NCBI RefSeq assembly: GCF_003269425.1
Contig: NZ_CP030104.1
Coordinates: 3,629,001-3,693,000, forward strand
Direction of reading: 5' to 3'
From: Flagellimonas maritima
Lineage (GTDB): Bacteria > Bacteroidota > Bacteroidia > Flavobacteriales > Flavobacteriaceae
DNA length: 64,000 nt
Shown: piece after piece, positions 37,167 to 46,617 of the stretch
How positions within the stretch are numbered: position 1 is the first letter of the stretch
How the letters are laid out: each line of letters starts with the position of its first letter
The notes under the pieces: generated by a model
Told to the model about the DNA's origin: nothing
Seen by the model: the letters and a program-made list of their open reading frames with translations, nothing else
The model's database searches: none
Made by a program: the position numbers and the translations under genes

Positions 37167-37524
37167 AGAATCTTTCTTAAAAAATAGGATACGGAGTGTT
37201 GGATTCGCACTTAAAGGTATGTTTCTGCTGTTACGGACCGAAGCAAGTATTAAAATCCAATTTGTAATAGCACTATTTATTACAGGCATAGGTTTCTATT
37301 TTGAGATTTCTAGAATGGAATGGATCATGCAGTTATTGGCAATTGGAATGGTCATGGGCATTGAAGGCATGAATACCGCAGTAGAGAAAATAGCTGACTA
37401 TATTCAACCAAAATATGACTTAAAAATAGGCTTGATAAAAGATATTTCCGCCGGGGCCGTTATGATAGTATCCATCATCGCAACTATCGTAGGGCTCATT
37501 ATTTATGTGCCAAAATTGATTTGA
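37159..37524 (+). CDS. dgkA: diacylglycerol/undecaprenol kinase
   Basis: 121 residues, three transmembrane helices, with the family signature EGMNTAVEKIADYI (Glu and Asn of the active site) and an N-terminal amphipathic SVGFALKGMFLLLRTEASI. Related Gram-positive enzymes phosphorylate undecaprenol; E. coli DgkA phosphorylates diacylglycerol. Starts inside the tpx 3' end (8-bp overlap). Confidence 0.9.
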   Translation: MPKESFLKNRIRSVGFALKGMFLLLRTEASIKIQFVIALFITGIGFYFEISRMEWIMQLLAIGMVMGIEGMNTAVEKIADYIQPKYDLKIGLIKDISAGAVMIVSIIATIVGLIIYVPKLI

Positions 37525-37552
37525 GGAAGAGCTGTTTCCGTAGTAAGCAACG

Positions 37553-37560
37553 TAAATTTG
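37553..37560 (+). promoter_or_regulatory. predicted promoter of the ftsK-lolA-lptG-ribBA operon
   Basis: TAAATTTG, a perfect TAnnTTTG box, 27 bp before the ftsK ATG. No TTTG at the usual upstream distance. Confidence 0.4.
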
Positions 37561-37587
37561 TAAATTAGCCCCGTTATTAACTGATTA

Positions 37588-39960
37588 ATGGCAAAAAAAA
37601 GGACAAAATCCAAGCCTACGACCAATAAGAAAAGACTTTCGCTAAAACTATCCAAGCAAAACAAAATTATACTTGGTAGTTTACTGATTGTACTTAGTAT
37701 AGCGCTATTCTTCTCTTTTATTTCCTATTTTTTTACTTGGCAAGAAGACCAGAGTATGCTCTCAGAATTTAAAAACAGAAATGCCGAGGCCAGTAACCTA
37801 CTCAATAAGTTTGGTGCCAGTGTAAGCCATTTTTTCATGTACAAAGGTTTTGGCCTGGCATCATTTGCCTTTCCCCTATTGTTGGCCGTTACCGGATTAT
37901 ACTTTTTTCTTGGGTTGAACAACAAAGGTCTTATTGGGAAATGGATATGGGGTTTGACCGGGACAATATGGGTTTCAGTAGCCTTGGGCTTTTTTGCTAT
38001 TGATCAGCCTCTTTTAGGTGGCCTTATAGGCTATGAAATGAATGATTTCCTTCAAGATTACATGGGGAAAATAGGTGTTTTCTTAACATTGCTATTTGTG
38101 CTAATGGTCATTTTGGTACGCCTTTTCAATTTTACGCCTGAAGGAATTGGCAATTTTTTTCGCTCCCAAAAGGAAAGTATTGCTTCTGACTTTAAGAAAG
38201 AAAGGTCAAAAAAGAAGATGGTCGTCTCTGGAGACGAAAGCAGTATTGAATTTAGCATGGAAACGGATACGCCCATAAAAGTTGATACGTATACCCACAA
38301 AAAAGATATCCCACCTCTACAACAAGAAGCTGGACTTGATGTAAATCTGCCCCAAGAAGAAGAATTGGATATCGATTTAAAAGTTGAAACGGTAACTGAA
38401 GAGAAAGAGGAAAAAGATATCAAAGCTGAAAAGCTCGTAAAGGATTTTGGAGAATTTGACCCAAAATTGGAACTTGGCAATTATAAATTCCCTCCATTGG
38501 ACCTTTTAGACCAGCATGGCGCCACTGGTGGTATTACTATAAATCAAGAAGAGCTTGAAGAGAACAAAAATAAAATTGTAAGCACTCTCAAAAATTACAA
38601 AATAGGTATTGCGCAAATTAAAGCTACTATAGGACCTACGGTAACGCTATATGAGATTGTACCGGAAGCGGGTGTACGAATATCAAAAATTAAAAATCTA
38701 GAGGATGATATTGCACTTTCTTTAGCGGCTTTGGGAATTCGAATCATAGCTCCCATCCCTGGCAAAGGAACCATAGGTATTGAAGTGCCCAACAAAAATG
38801 CCACTATTGTGTCCATGCGATCTGTAATTGCTTCCAATAAGTTTCAAAAAGCAGAGATGGAGCTTCCCATAGCTTTTGGAAAAACCATAAGTAATGAAAC
38901 GTTTGTAGTGGATTTGGCCAAAATGCCCCATATGTTGATGGCGGGAGCAACAGGACAAGGTAAATCCGTTGGTCTCAATGCGGTAATTACATCTTTACTT
39001 TATAAAAAGCATCCTGCCGAGGTCAAATTTATTCTGGTAGATCCAAAGAAAGTAGAACTAACGCTCTACAATAAAATTGAGCGCCACTTTTTGGCAAAGC
39101 TTCCAGATTCAGATGAAGCCATCATTACAGATAATACTAAGGTGATAAACACACTGAACTCGCTCTGTATTGAAATGGACAACAGATATGAATTGTTGAA
39201 AACAGCAATGGTTCGTAACATCAAAGAGTACAATGTTAAGTTCAAGGCAAGAAAACTAAATCCAAACGATGGACATAAATTCCTGCCCTATATTGTTTTG
39301 GTTATTGATGAGTTTGCAGATTTAATTATGACGGCAGGCAAGGAAGTGGAAACCCCCATTGCCAGATTGGCACAATTGGCAAGGGCAATTGGTATTCATT
39401 TGATAATCGCTACGCAAAGGCCGTCCGTCAATGTAATTACTGGTATCATCAAAGCAAATTTCCCTGCACGTATCGCATTTAGGGTAACCTCAAAGATTGA
39501 TTCAAGGACTATTTTAGATGCTCAAGGTGCAGATCAACTAATAGGTCGTGGGGATATGTTATATACACAAGGCAACGATGTTACACGTTTGCAATGTGCA
39601 TTTGTGGATACACCCGAAGTAGGTAAAATAACGGAGTATATTGGGTCGCAACGTGCTTACCCAGATGCCCACCTGCTCCCTGAGTATGTGGGAGAAGAAT
39701 CTGGCACGGGGATTGATTATGACATAGCGGACAGGGATGCCATGTTCCGAGATGCTGCGGAAGTCATTGTAACCGCGCAACAAGGTTCCGCTTCCCTTAT
39801 CCAAAGAAAATTGAAACTAGGATATAATAGAGCCGGTAGAATCATAGATCAATTGGAGGCAGCAGGAATTGTTGGCCCTTTTGAAGGCAGCAAGGCGAGA
39901 CAAGTATTGGTGCCGGATATTTTAGCTCTAGAACAACTTTTACAAAATGAAACAAAATAA
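37588..39960 (+). CDS. ftsK: DNA translocase FtsK/SpoIIIE
   Basis: 790 residues. Four N-terminal membrane segments (about 28-180) anchor it at the septum, followed by an acidic, charged linker (200-300). The alpha/beta motor has Walker A GATGQGKSV (about 453-461), Walker B YIVLVIDEFADL and ATQRPSVNVITG. The C-terminal gamma winged-helix (about 725-790, with GYNRAGRIIDQLEAAGIVGP) reads KOPS-type polarity sequences. It pumps DNA at division and activates XerCD at dif. The linker is much shorter than in E. coli. Confidence 0.96.
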   Translation: MAKKRTKSKPTTNKKRLSLKLSKQNKIILGSLLIVLSIALFFSFISYFFTWQEDQSMLSEFKNRNAEASNLLNKFGASVSHFFMYKGFGLASFAFPLLLAVTGLYFFLGLNNKGLIGKWIWGLTGTIWVSVALGFFAIDQPLLGGLIGYEMNDFLQDYMGKIGVFLTLLFVLMVILVRLFNFTPEGIGNFFRSQKESIASDFKKERSKKKMVVSGDESSIEFSMETDTPIKVDTYTHKKDIPPLQQEAGLDVNLPQEEELDIDLKVETVTEEKEEKDIKAEKLVKDFGEFDPKLELGNYKFPPLDLLDQHGATGGITINQEELEENKNKIVSTLKNYKIGIAQIKATIGPTVTLYEIVPEAGVRISKIKNLEDDIALSLAALGIRIIAPIPGKGTIGIEVPNKNATIVSMRSVIASNKFQKAEMELPIAFGKTISNETFVVDLAKMPHMLMAGATGQGKSVGLNAVITSLLYKKHPAEVKFILVDPKKVELTLYNKIERHFLAKLPDSDEAIITDNTKVINTLNSLCIEMDNRYELLKTAMVRNIKEYNVKFKARKLNPNDGHKFLPYIVLVIDEFADLIMTAGKEVETPIARLAQLARAIGIHLIIATQRPSVNVITGIIKANFPARIAFRVTSKIDSRTILDAQGADQLIGRGDMLYTQGNDVTRLQCAFVDTPEVGKITEYIGSQRAYPDAHLLPEYVGEESGTGIDYDIADRDAMFRDAAEVIVTAQQGSASLIQRKLKLGYNRAGRIIDQLEAAGIVGPFEGSKARQVLVPDILALEQLLQNETK

Positions 39961-40612
39961 AATCATGCTTAAAAAACAACTTCTTTTTATCGCTTTAATA
40001 TTTCTTGGCATTTCTTTAAATGGCCAAAATTCGTCCAAAGCAAAAACACTATTGGATGAAGTTTATAACAAGGTTATTGGTTATGAAAACATTTATATCG
40101 ATTTCAAGTCGACCTTAGAGAATACAGAGGCCAATATCAAACAAGATACCAAGGGCAATGTAACCTTGAGCGGAGACAAATACGTTCTGGATTACTTAGG
40201 TGCGAAACAGATTAGTGACGGAAAGAAGGTCTACACAGTGGTTCCTGATAATGAGGAAGTGACCATTGAAGATGTTTCACAAGAGGCCAATGCGGTCACA
40301 CCTTCAAAAATGTTGACTTTTTATAGGACAGGACACAACTACGAGTGGGATACGTTACAAAATATTGAGGGTAGAAAAATTCAATACATAAAACTCACCC
40401 CAATTGATTCCAATACAGAAATCAAATCAATTCTCTTGGGAATCGATACACAAACAAAACATATTCATAAACTTATTCAAACAGGAGATAACGGTACCAA
40501 AACCTCAATTACTGTTAATTCTTTCAAAACCAATCAAGCGCTTTCAAATACGCTATTTAAATTTGATACGAAAAAGTACGAGGACAAAGGGTATTACATT
40601 ATAAGAAATTAA
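39947..40612 (+). CDS. lolA: outer-membrane lipoprotein carrier LolA-like protein
   Basis: 221 residues with an N-terminal signal peptide (hydrophobic LLFIALIFLGISLNG, cleaved before QNSSKA). The rest is a LolA-fold beta sheet with the motif sequence GNVTLSGDKYVLDYLGAKQI seen in Bacteroidota LolA homologues. The start chosen overlaps ftsK by 14 bp; an ATG at 39965, beyond the ftsK stop, is equally possible and keeps the whole signal peptide. Presumed periplasmic chaperone for lipoproteins. Confidence 0.8.
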   Translation: MKQNKIMLKKQLLFIALIFLGISLNGQNSSKAKTLLDEVYNKVIGYENIYIDFKSTLENTEANIKQDTKGNVTLSGDKYVLDYLGAKQISDGKKVYTVVPDNEEVTIEDVSQEANAVTPSKMLTFYRTGHNYEWDTLQNIEGRKIQYIKLTPIDSNTEIKSILLGIDTQTKHIHKLIQTGDNGTKTSITVNSFKTNQALSNTLFKFDTKKYEDKGYYIIRN

Positions 40613-40621
40613 GGTGCTACG

Positions 40622-42118
40622 TTGAAAATCTTAGACCAATATATACTTTCTAGATTTCTATATAATTTTTTTAGCTCCTTCTTCATTCTAATCGTCATAT
40701 TCATATTTCAGGGAATATGGCTTTTTATTGATGATTTGGCCGGCAAAGGTCTTGGCATTGTAATTATTGGTAAATTCCTCTTTTACTTTATACCGACCTT
40801 GGTTGACAAGGTATTGCCACTCACTGTACTCTTATCCTCAATTTTAACATTCGGGACTTTTGCCGAGAATTATGAATTTGCTGCAATGAAAGCCTCTGGC
40901 ATATCCCTGCAGCGAGGTATGCGAAGTTTGATTATCTATGTGGTCTTCTTGGGTGTTGTCACTTTTTTCTTTGCAAATAATGTAATACCTAAATCTGAAC
41001 AGAAAATTTTCAACCTCAGGAGAAATATTGCAAAAGTAAAACCTGCTGCAGCAATTACAGAAGGTGTTTTCAGCGATTTTGAAGGTACTGGAGAAGGAAT
41101 GAACATAAAGGTCGATAAAAAATATGGGGAACAAGATCGTTTCTTGGACAATGTCATTATACACAAAAAAACCAAACAGAGTGTCAATAATACGGTAATC
41201 AAAGCGAAGTCCGGGGAGCTTATAAGCAGTGAGGCTTCAGACATCATACAATTGGTATTGAAAGATGGTAACTATTATGAAGAATTAAAATCGAAAAACA
41301 ATAAGGAAAAGAGAAAGCATCCATTTGCAAAATCCAAATTTGAGACGTACACCATCAATATTGATATTTCTGAACTCAATAATCAAGATTTTGAAGAGGA
41401 CGGCAATATCACTACGGATAAAATGAAAAATGTGGGAAGGCTTATCAAGGATATTGATTCCCTTAGACAAAACAATCTGGAAAAAGTTGAAGCATTTTCA
41501 AAGAATATTGTTACCCGTATGGGTGCATTTCCAAATCTACGTAGGCAAGACAGCACTAAACTACTGCAACGAATACAAAGAGAAGTAAAAGATACCGTAA
41601 CAAACAAAAATGTTGTAAGAGACAGTATTAAAACTGTGGACGGGTTTTTGGATAGCCTTCAAGTGTGGCAACGTTTGCAAGTCATAAACAACGCAAAAAC
41701 ATCGGTATCGGCAATACTAACTTCGGTTATAGCCAAAAAAGAAGAACTACAAAAGAGATTTAAATTTTACAACAGCCATATTCTTTCTTTGCACAAAAAA
41801 TATGCACTAGCCTTTTCTTGCATCATCCTCTTCTTTGTAGGCGCGCCATTAGGGGCCATTATTAGAAAGGGAGGTTTGGGATTACCCATGGTTGTAGCTA
41901 TTCTTTTATTTTTGACCTATTATTTTATAGGGGTGTTTGCTAGCAATTATGCAAAAGAGGGAAATATACATCCAGCCTTTGGTGCTTGGCTATCCACATT
42001 AATTATGCTTCCATTGGGAATTATTCTAACCAAAAGGGCAACAGCAGACAAAGGTCTAATAGGTTTTGGACATATTATAGACGGCATAAAAAATCTCTTT
42101 AAAAAGAAACAAGAATAA
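40622..42118 (+). CDS. lptG: LptF/LptG family lipopolysaccharide-export permease
   Basis: 498 residues, from a TTG start (MKILDQYILSRFLYNF matches the usual N-terminus of the family). Six transmembrane helices in two groups (about 15-115 and 390-470) flank a large periplasmic jellyroll domain, here enlarged by a charged helical region around 255-370. It works with LptB to extract LPS from the inner membrane. The stop overlaps the ribBA ATG as TAATG. F versus G cannot be decided. Confidence 0.85.
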   Translation: MKILDQYILSRFLYNFFSSFFILIVIFIFQGIWLFIDDLAGKGLGIVIIGKFLFYFIPTLVDKVLPLTVLLSSILTFGTFAENYEFAAMKASGISLQRGMRSLIIYVVFLGVVTFFFANNVIPKSEQKIFNLRRNIAKVKPAAAITEGVFSDFEGTGEGMNIKVDKKYGEQDRFLDNVIIHKKTKQSVNNTVIKAKSGELISSEASDIIQLVLKDGNYYEELKSKNNKEKRKHPFAKSKFETYTINIDISELNNQDFEEDGNITTDKMKNVGRLIKDIDSLRQNNLEKVEAFSKNIVTRMGAFPNLRRQDSTKLLQRIQREVKDTVTNKNVVRDSIKTVDGFLDSLQVWQRLQVINNAKTSVSAILTSVIAKKEELQKRFKFYNSHILSLHKKYALAFSCIILFFVGAPLGAIIRKGGLGLPMVVAILLFLTYYFIGVFASNYAKEGNIHPAFGAWLSTLIMLPLGIILTKRATADKGLIGFGHIIDGIKNLFKKKQE

Positions 42119-43257
42119 TGGTTACCAAACAGAAAATTCAACTGAACGCTATTGAAGATGCCATTGAAGATATTAGACAGGGCAAGGTTATAATTGTTGT
42201 GGATGATGAAAACCGTGAGAACGAAGGAGATTTTCTGGCTGCGGCAGAGCTGATAACACCAGAGACCATCAATTTTATGGCCAAACATGGGCGTGGCCTT
42301 ATATGTACTCCATTAACTGAAGGGAGGTGTGAAGAGTTGGGATTGCATAAAATGGTAGTACACAATTCTGATCCTTTGGAAACTGCTTTCACAGTATCTG
42401 TAGATTTACGTGGAAATGGGGTAACGACCGGAATTTCTGCTGCTGATCGCGCAAAAACGGTTATGGCACTTACAGAAATGGAGACCAAACCTCATGAACT
42501 GGCAAGACCTGGACATATATTTCCATTGATTGCCAAAGAGGGTGGTGTATTGAGAAGAACAGGGCATACGGAAGCTGCCATTGATTTTGCAAGACTTGCG
42601 GGATTGAAACCTGCGGGTGTTATCGTTGAAATCATGAACGAAGATGGTAGTATGGCACGATTGCCGGAACTCTTGAAAGTTGCTGAAAAATTTAATCTAA
42701 AAATTGTTTCCATTGAGGATTTGATTGCTTATCGCATGGAACATGATAGCCTTATTGAACGCAAAGAGGCTTTTGATATTAAGACCCGTTTTGGGGATTT
42801 TAGATTACGAGCATATAAGCAAACTACTAACAATCAAGTTCATATTGCGTTAGTAAGAGGTACATGGAAAGCAGGTGACCCCATATTGACCCGTATAAAC
42901 TCTACTTTGGTCAATAATGATATGCTGGGCACTTTGACAAACAATCCAGACGAAACCTTACAAAAAATGTTCGATGCACTCAATGCAGAAGAACGTAGTG
43001 CCATGATTTTTATAAATCAGGAAAATCAACATATGAACCTTCTTGGGCGTTTGGCAGAACTTAAGGGGCTACAATCTGAAGATGGTATTATCAAAGCACC
43101 AAAAATTGAAATGGATGCCAAGGATTTTGGTATTGGCGCACAAATTCTTCATGATTTGGACATCTCTAAAATCCGATTGCTTACAAATTCAGGAAAAACC
43201 CGTCGTGTGGGTATGGTAGGCTACGGTTTGGAAATTGTGGAGTACGTGAATTATTAA
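42118..43257 (+). CDS. ribB: 3,4-dihydroxy-2-butanone 4-phosphate synthase fused to a degenerate GTP cyclohydrolase II domain
   Basis: 379 residues. The N-terminal RibB domain is intact (VVDDENRENEGDFLAAAE, HGRGLICTPL, RTGHTEAAIDFARLAGL). The C-terminal RibA-like domain has lost what GTP cyclohydrolase II needs. The zinc-binding region that normally reads ECLTGDVFGS..CDCG is here TLVNNDMLGTLTNNPDE (from residue 263), with no Cys. The RQEGRGIGL motif reads NQENQHMNL. The structural tail RLLTNSGKTRRVGMVGYGLEI remains. This is the RibBX-like variant described in proteobacteria; a separate RibA must exist elsewhere. Confidence 0.9.
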   Translation: MVTKQKIQLNAIEDAIEDIRQGKVIIVVDDENRENEGDFLAAAELITPETINFMAKHGRGLICTPLTEGRCEELGLHKMVVHNSDPLETAFTVSVDLRGNGVTTGISAADRAKTVMALTEMETKPHELARPGHIFPLIAKEGGVLRRTGHTEAAIDFARLAGLKPAGVIVEIMNEDGSMARLPELLKVAEKFNLKIVSIEDLIAYRMEHDSLIERKEAFDIKTRFGDFRLRAYKQTTNNQVHIALVRGTWKAGDPILTRINSTLVNNDMLGTLTNNPDETLQKMFDALNAEERSAMIFINQENQHMNLLGRLAELKGLQSEDGIIKAPKIEMDAKDFGIGAQILHDLDISKIRLLTNSGKTRRVGMVGYGLEIVEYVNY

Positions 43258-44447
43258 AGATTCTTTTTAATAGTTTCCGTCAATTTTATTGCTCTTTTCC
43301 GAACTTCTTCTTCGGTCCAACTTAACTTCACCAAACAAGAAATCGTTCGTCCTATCCAATGGTCAGATTTGGAGAAGTCTGTGACACTGTTACGATTAAA
43401 ACCTTTCTTTACTTCACTAGGTAATTTTCCAAGAGATTTTTGTTCCAACAAATGCTCCCATTTCCTGTAATAATGCCAATTGTTATCATACCAATAAAAA
43501 CAAGCATCCACACCATTTTTACCTAAAACTTTGTGCACTTTTCGCGTAATCTCTTCCGTGGGAAGAAAAAAATTGAGAAATGAATAATTTTCCACTCCAC
43601 CATCGGGCACCTTTCTAAAAATGACTTCGGGCAACTTTGAAAGTGCTTCTCTAAGTATCGTATAATTTCGTTTCTGCAATGCCAAAAATTCATCCAATCT
43701 TGATACTTGTGCCAGGCCAACAGCAGCATTAAGTTCAGAAATTCTAAAATTATATCCTAAAAATGGGTGTTCTTCCGCTCCCCTATCACTTCCCAAATGG
43801 TCATGTCCGTGATCGGAATACTTGTGTGCATTCTCGTAGAAAGTTTCATTATTGGTAATTAGAGCCCCTCCTTCACCACATGTTATAGTTTTTACGTAAT
43901 CAAAGGAAAAACAGCCCAAATCTCCAATACTGCCCAATGGTTTACCGTGATAACTACCCCCTATCGCCTGACAGGCATCTTCCAGTAACAATAAATTGTA
44001 TTTTTTACATATTGATTTCAATGCTCCTAAATCTGCCATGGAGCCACACATATGCACGGGCATAACAACTTTAGTATTTTCTGTAATTGCATTTTCAACA
44101 GCCTCTGGATTTAAGGTAAGCGTATCGTCTACATCTACCAAAATAGGTACGGCCCCAATAGCTAAAATTGATTCAAAACTTGCCGCAAAAGTAAACGTGG
44201 GCATAATGACCTCATCCCCTGCCCCTACTCCTGCACTGGCCAAAGCTACGGTTAGGGCAGCAGTGCCACTACTGCACAAATGTGCGTATGTTGTCTGCAT
44301 TCTATGTGAAAGGGCAGTTTCCAATTCCTTGGCTTTCCAGTGTCCGTTGCGCATTCCATCAAAACCGTAACGCATCAAAACTCCGGAATCAAGCACATCT
44401 TGTACCTGTTTCCTTTCACTATCTCCAAAAAGTTCAAATCCCGGCAT
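43254..44447 (-). CDS. DegT/DnrJ/EryC1/StrS family sugar aminotransferase
   Basis: 397 residues. The N-terminal CSSGTAALTVALASAGVGAGDEV PLP-phosphate region, the DEVIMPTFTF strand, LLEDACQAIGGSY, and the PLP Lys in FSFDYVKTITCGEGGALITN are family signatures. Such enzymes aminate keto-sugars for cell-surface glycans. No other sugar-nucleotide genes are adjacent, so the product is unknown. It ends convergently with ribB, overlapping by 4 bp. Confidence 0.88.
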   Translation of the reverse strand: MPGFELFGDSERKQVQDVLDSGVLMRYGFDGMRNGHWKAKELETALSHRMQTTYAHLCSSGTAALTVALASAGVGAGDEVIMPTFTFAASFESILAIGAVPILVDVDDTLTLNPEAVENAITENTKVVMPVHMCGSMADLGALKSICKKYNLLLLEDACQAIGGSYHGKPLGSIGDLGCFSFDYVKTITCGEGGALITNNETFYENAHKYSDHGHDHLGSDRGAEEHPFLGYNFRISELNAAVGLAQVSRLDEFLALQKRNYTILREALSKLPEVIFRKVPDGGVENYSFLNFFLPTEEITRKVHKVLGKNGVDACFYWYDNNWHYYRKWEHLLEQKSLGKLPSEVKKGFNRNSVTDFSKSDHWIGRTISCLVKLSWTEEEVRKRAIKLTETIKKNL

Positions 44448-44498
44448 TTCTATTCTATTTTTTCTGATTACAATTTATACTATTGAATGACTTTTAAC

Positions 44499-45254
44499 TT
44501 ATGTGAAGAACCATAGCTTGATTGCCATAATAACTACCATAACAATTAAAAAGGTTTTTATAAACCCATCCCCTTTTTTTACCGAGAATCGGCTTGCTAT
44601 CCAAGCTCCTGTTCCATTCCCGATTGCTAAAATAAACCCAAGTTTCCAATTTACCTTATCATTATAAGCGAATACGGCCAAAGCGGCCAACATATAAATA
44701 AATACCACTACAACCTTTGTGGCGTTTGCCCTTACAAGGTTCATCTTATTGACAAAATGCATAAAAAGAATCATTAGAAAGCCCAATCCAGCATTGATGA
44801 ATCCACCATAAATACCAAAAAAGAAAAAAATGATTATACTGAGCCATAGGTGTTTGCCAGTAAGACGCTCCTGCATTTCCATTAATTTCATTTTAGGCTT
44901 AAAGATGATAATCAAAACTACTGCCATCATCACAATAGCCAAAATTCTATTAAACGTTTCACCTTTTATATCAATCGCTATTTCCGCACCGATAATCGCA
45001 CCTAAAAATGCAGATATACCCAAATATATATTAAAAGGGTATGTTGAAATCCCTTTACTTTTAAATCCTGCTGTAGCCATTGCTGTCTGGATTACTATAG
45101 CAACCCTATTGGTGCCATTGGCAACACTTGGTGGAAGTCCTAAAAAAATTAAGGTAGGCAACGAAAGCAATGATCCCCCTCCCGCTACGGTATTAATAAA
45201 ACCAACTGCAAAACCAACTACAATCAAAAGCGCATAATGATACCATTGGTCCAT
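44499..45254 (-). CDS. TauE/SafE-family (TSUP) membrane permease
   Basis: 251 residues with about eight hydrophobic helices. The N-terminal GFAVGFINTVAGGGSLLSLPTLIFLGLPPSVANGTNRVA (residues 15-53) and the internal repeat FGIYGGFINAGLGFLMI are typical of TSUP proteins, which export sulfite, sulfonates or related anions. The substrate is not determined; the sulfur-metabolism genes at 33602 are too distant to use as context. Confidence 0.85.
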   Translation of the reverse strand: MDQWYHYALLIVVGFAVGFINTVAGGGSLLSLPTLIFLGLPPSVANGTNRVAIVIQTAMATAGFKSKGISTYPFNIYLGISAFLGAIIGAEIAIDIKGETFNRILAIVMMAVVLIIIFKPKMKLMEMQERLTGKHLWLSIIIFFFFGIYGGFINAGLGFLMILFMHFVNKMNLVRANATKVVVVFIYMLAALAVFAYNDKVNWKLGFILAIGNGTGAWIASRFSVKKGDGFIKTFLIVMVVIMAIKLWFFT

Positions 45255-45427
45255 GGCCGCAAAAATAACCGCTAATATTTAAAAAACTGTTTCACTACAG
45301 CAGAAATTCCAATCTTAATCTTCATATTAAAATTCTTTCAAAATTAAATTATGTCAAATAATTGATAGGATTTTACGTTATAAACTGATTATTTAATAAT
45401 TTTAATTGACTTTAAAACAATTTTATC

Positions 45428-45943
45428 ATGAAAAAAAACGTATTATTTTCTTTTGCAATGCTTTTAGGGTTTGCGCTTGTCCATGCCCAAGGAGATTTTA
45501 AAGCAGGAATTGGAGCTGGTCTCCCAATTGGAGATGCTGGTGATTTAGCCACATTTGCAATTGCAGTAGATTTAGGCTACCTCTTTGAGGTAAGCGATGA
45601 TTTTCAAGTAGGTCCGACTGTTGGTTATTCCCATTCTTTTGGAGAAGAAACTGATATTGTGGTTGACGGTGAAGAGATTGGAAATGTAGAGGTAGACGAT
45701 GTTCAGTTCATTCCAATTGGCGGTGCAGCAAGGTTCAATCTAAGCGAGACTTTTTCTCTAGGTGCCGATTTAGGTTATGCGATTGGAGTTAACGATGGTA
45801 ATGATGGTGGATTCTATTATTCGCCAAGAGCTGCCTATTCAGTAAGTGAAGCATTGGATATTGTCTTTGCATATAGGGGCGTATCCTTGGATGGTGGATC
45901 TTGGGACATTCTATCCTTAGGCTTAGAATTTGATATAAACTAA
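45428..45943 (+). CDS. outer-membrane beta-barrel protein
   Basis: 171 residues: signal peptide (MKKNVLFSFAMLLGFALVHA, cleaved before QGD), then alternating hydrophobic strands with glycine-rich turns ending in the aromatic/hydrophobic pattern DILSLGLEFDIN, expected for an eight-stranded OmpX/OmpW-sized barrel. It is monocistronic, with a strong terminator 22 bp after the stop. Function not known. Confidence 0.8.
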   Translation: MKKNVLFSFAMLLGFALVHAQGDFKAGIGAGLPIGDAGDLATFAIAVDLGYLFEVSDDFQVGPTVGYSHSFGEETDIVVDGEEIGNVEVDDVQFIPIGGAARFNLSETFSLGADLGYAIGVNDGNDGGFYYSPRAAYSVSEALDIVFAYRGVSLDGGSWDILSLGLEFDIN

Positions 45944-45964
45944 TAAACCTTTGGTTATAAAAGT

Positions 45965-46005
45965 AAATCCAGTGCTCTGTAATAATAGCACTGGATTTTT
46001 TTTTT
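45965..46005 (+). terminator. intrinsic terminator after the beta-barrel gene
   Basis: Perfect 12-bp stem AAATCCAGTGCT/AGCACTGGATTT (45965-45976 with 45987-45998), 10-nt loop, followed by a run of T to 46005. Confidence 0.9.
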
Positions 46006-46050
46006 ATTTATATAAATACGAAAAGCTTTTTCTGAAAACCAAAAGGTTAT

Positions 46051-46058
46051 TATATTTG
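46051..46058 (+). promoter_or_regulatory. predicted promoter of tRNA-Ser
   Basis: TATATTTG, a perfect TAnnTTTG box, 71 bp before the tRNA. The DNA between can fold through CCCGC/GCGGG (46061-46065 with 46092-46096) and GGGAA/TTCCC (46070-46074 with 46083-46087). Confidence 0.55.
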
Positions 46059-46129
46059 CACCCGCCTACGGGAAATCTCAAATTCCCTTCAGCGGGCAAA
46101 CCTGTAAAAAGGCAAACGCAAAAGACACT

Positions 46130-46214
46130 GGAGAAATGGCAGAGTGGTCGAATGCGGCAGTCTTGAAAACTGTTGAGGGTCACACCTCCGGGGGTTCGAA
46201 TCCCTCTTTCTCCG
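46130..46214 (+). tRNA. tRNA-Ser(UGA)
   Basis: 85-nt class II tRNA. Acceptor arms GGAGAAA (46130-46136) and TTTCTCC (46207-46213) pair fully; discriminator G at 46214. The anticodon TGA is at 46164-46166 in loop CTTGAAA. A long variable arm and the T-loop GGTTCGAATCC are present. CCA is not encoded. It is the only RNA gene I find in the window. Confidence 0.96.
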
Positions 46215-46222
46215 CTTAGCGC

Positions 46223-46260
46223 AAAGCCCAATTTTCTAACGAAAATTGGGCTTTTGTTTT
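46223..46260 (+). terminator. intrinsic terminator after tRNA-Ser
   Basis: Perfect 14-bp stem AAAGCCCAATTTTC/GAAAATTGGGCTTT (46223-46236 with 46241-46254), 4-nt loop, T-rich tail. Confidence 0.9.
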
Positions 46261-46304
46261 TAGAAATGTCAAAAGCCAAAGCTTTTGTAAGCGGATAAGA
46301 AGAG

Positions 46305-46339
46305 AAAGCCCGGATATCGCCTGAGCGATATCGAGCTTT
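46305..46339. repeat. hairpin element in the 400-bp gap after tRNA-Ser
   Basis: GATATCGC/GCGATATC (46313-46320 with 46325-46332) forms a perfect stem with a 4-nt loop, extended by AAAGC/GCTTT (46305-46309 with 46335-46339) across small bulges. It could be a REP-type element or second terminator. The rest of 46261-46617 is AT-rich, and I see no supportable gene in it. Confidence 0.45.
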
Positions 46340-46617
46340 ATTGTCAGGTGCGTGTGATTATGGGATATGCAATCGCTCTTTCTCCACTATTGAAACAAGC
46401 TGAAAATTTACTCTTAGTTTCTGAAAACTACATTTCCATAGATATACTAAACTTTCCTTTAGAACACCTAAAAGTAATTCCTTTTTTGCAGCTCATAATC
46501 AATGTTCAATATCAGAAAAACGATAAATATTTCATCAATTTATATTCCTTTAAAGCTAAAGGATGTATTTTACATTTGTAAAATGGTAATCCGCTATAAA
46601 CCTATATAAAAAAGAAG

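Noticed and set aside
46348..46581. 77-codon plus-strand frame after tRNA-Ser
   Set aside because: No family resemblance, odd composition, overlaps a hairpin region; probably chance.
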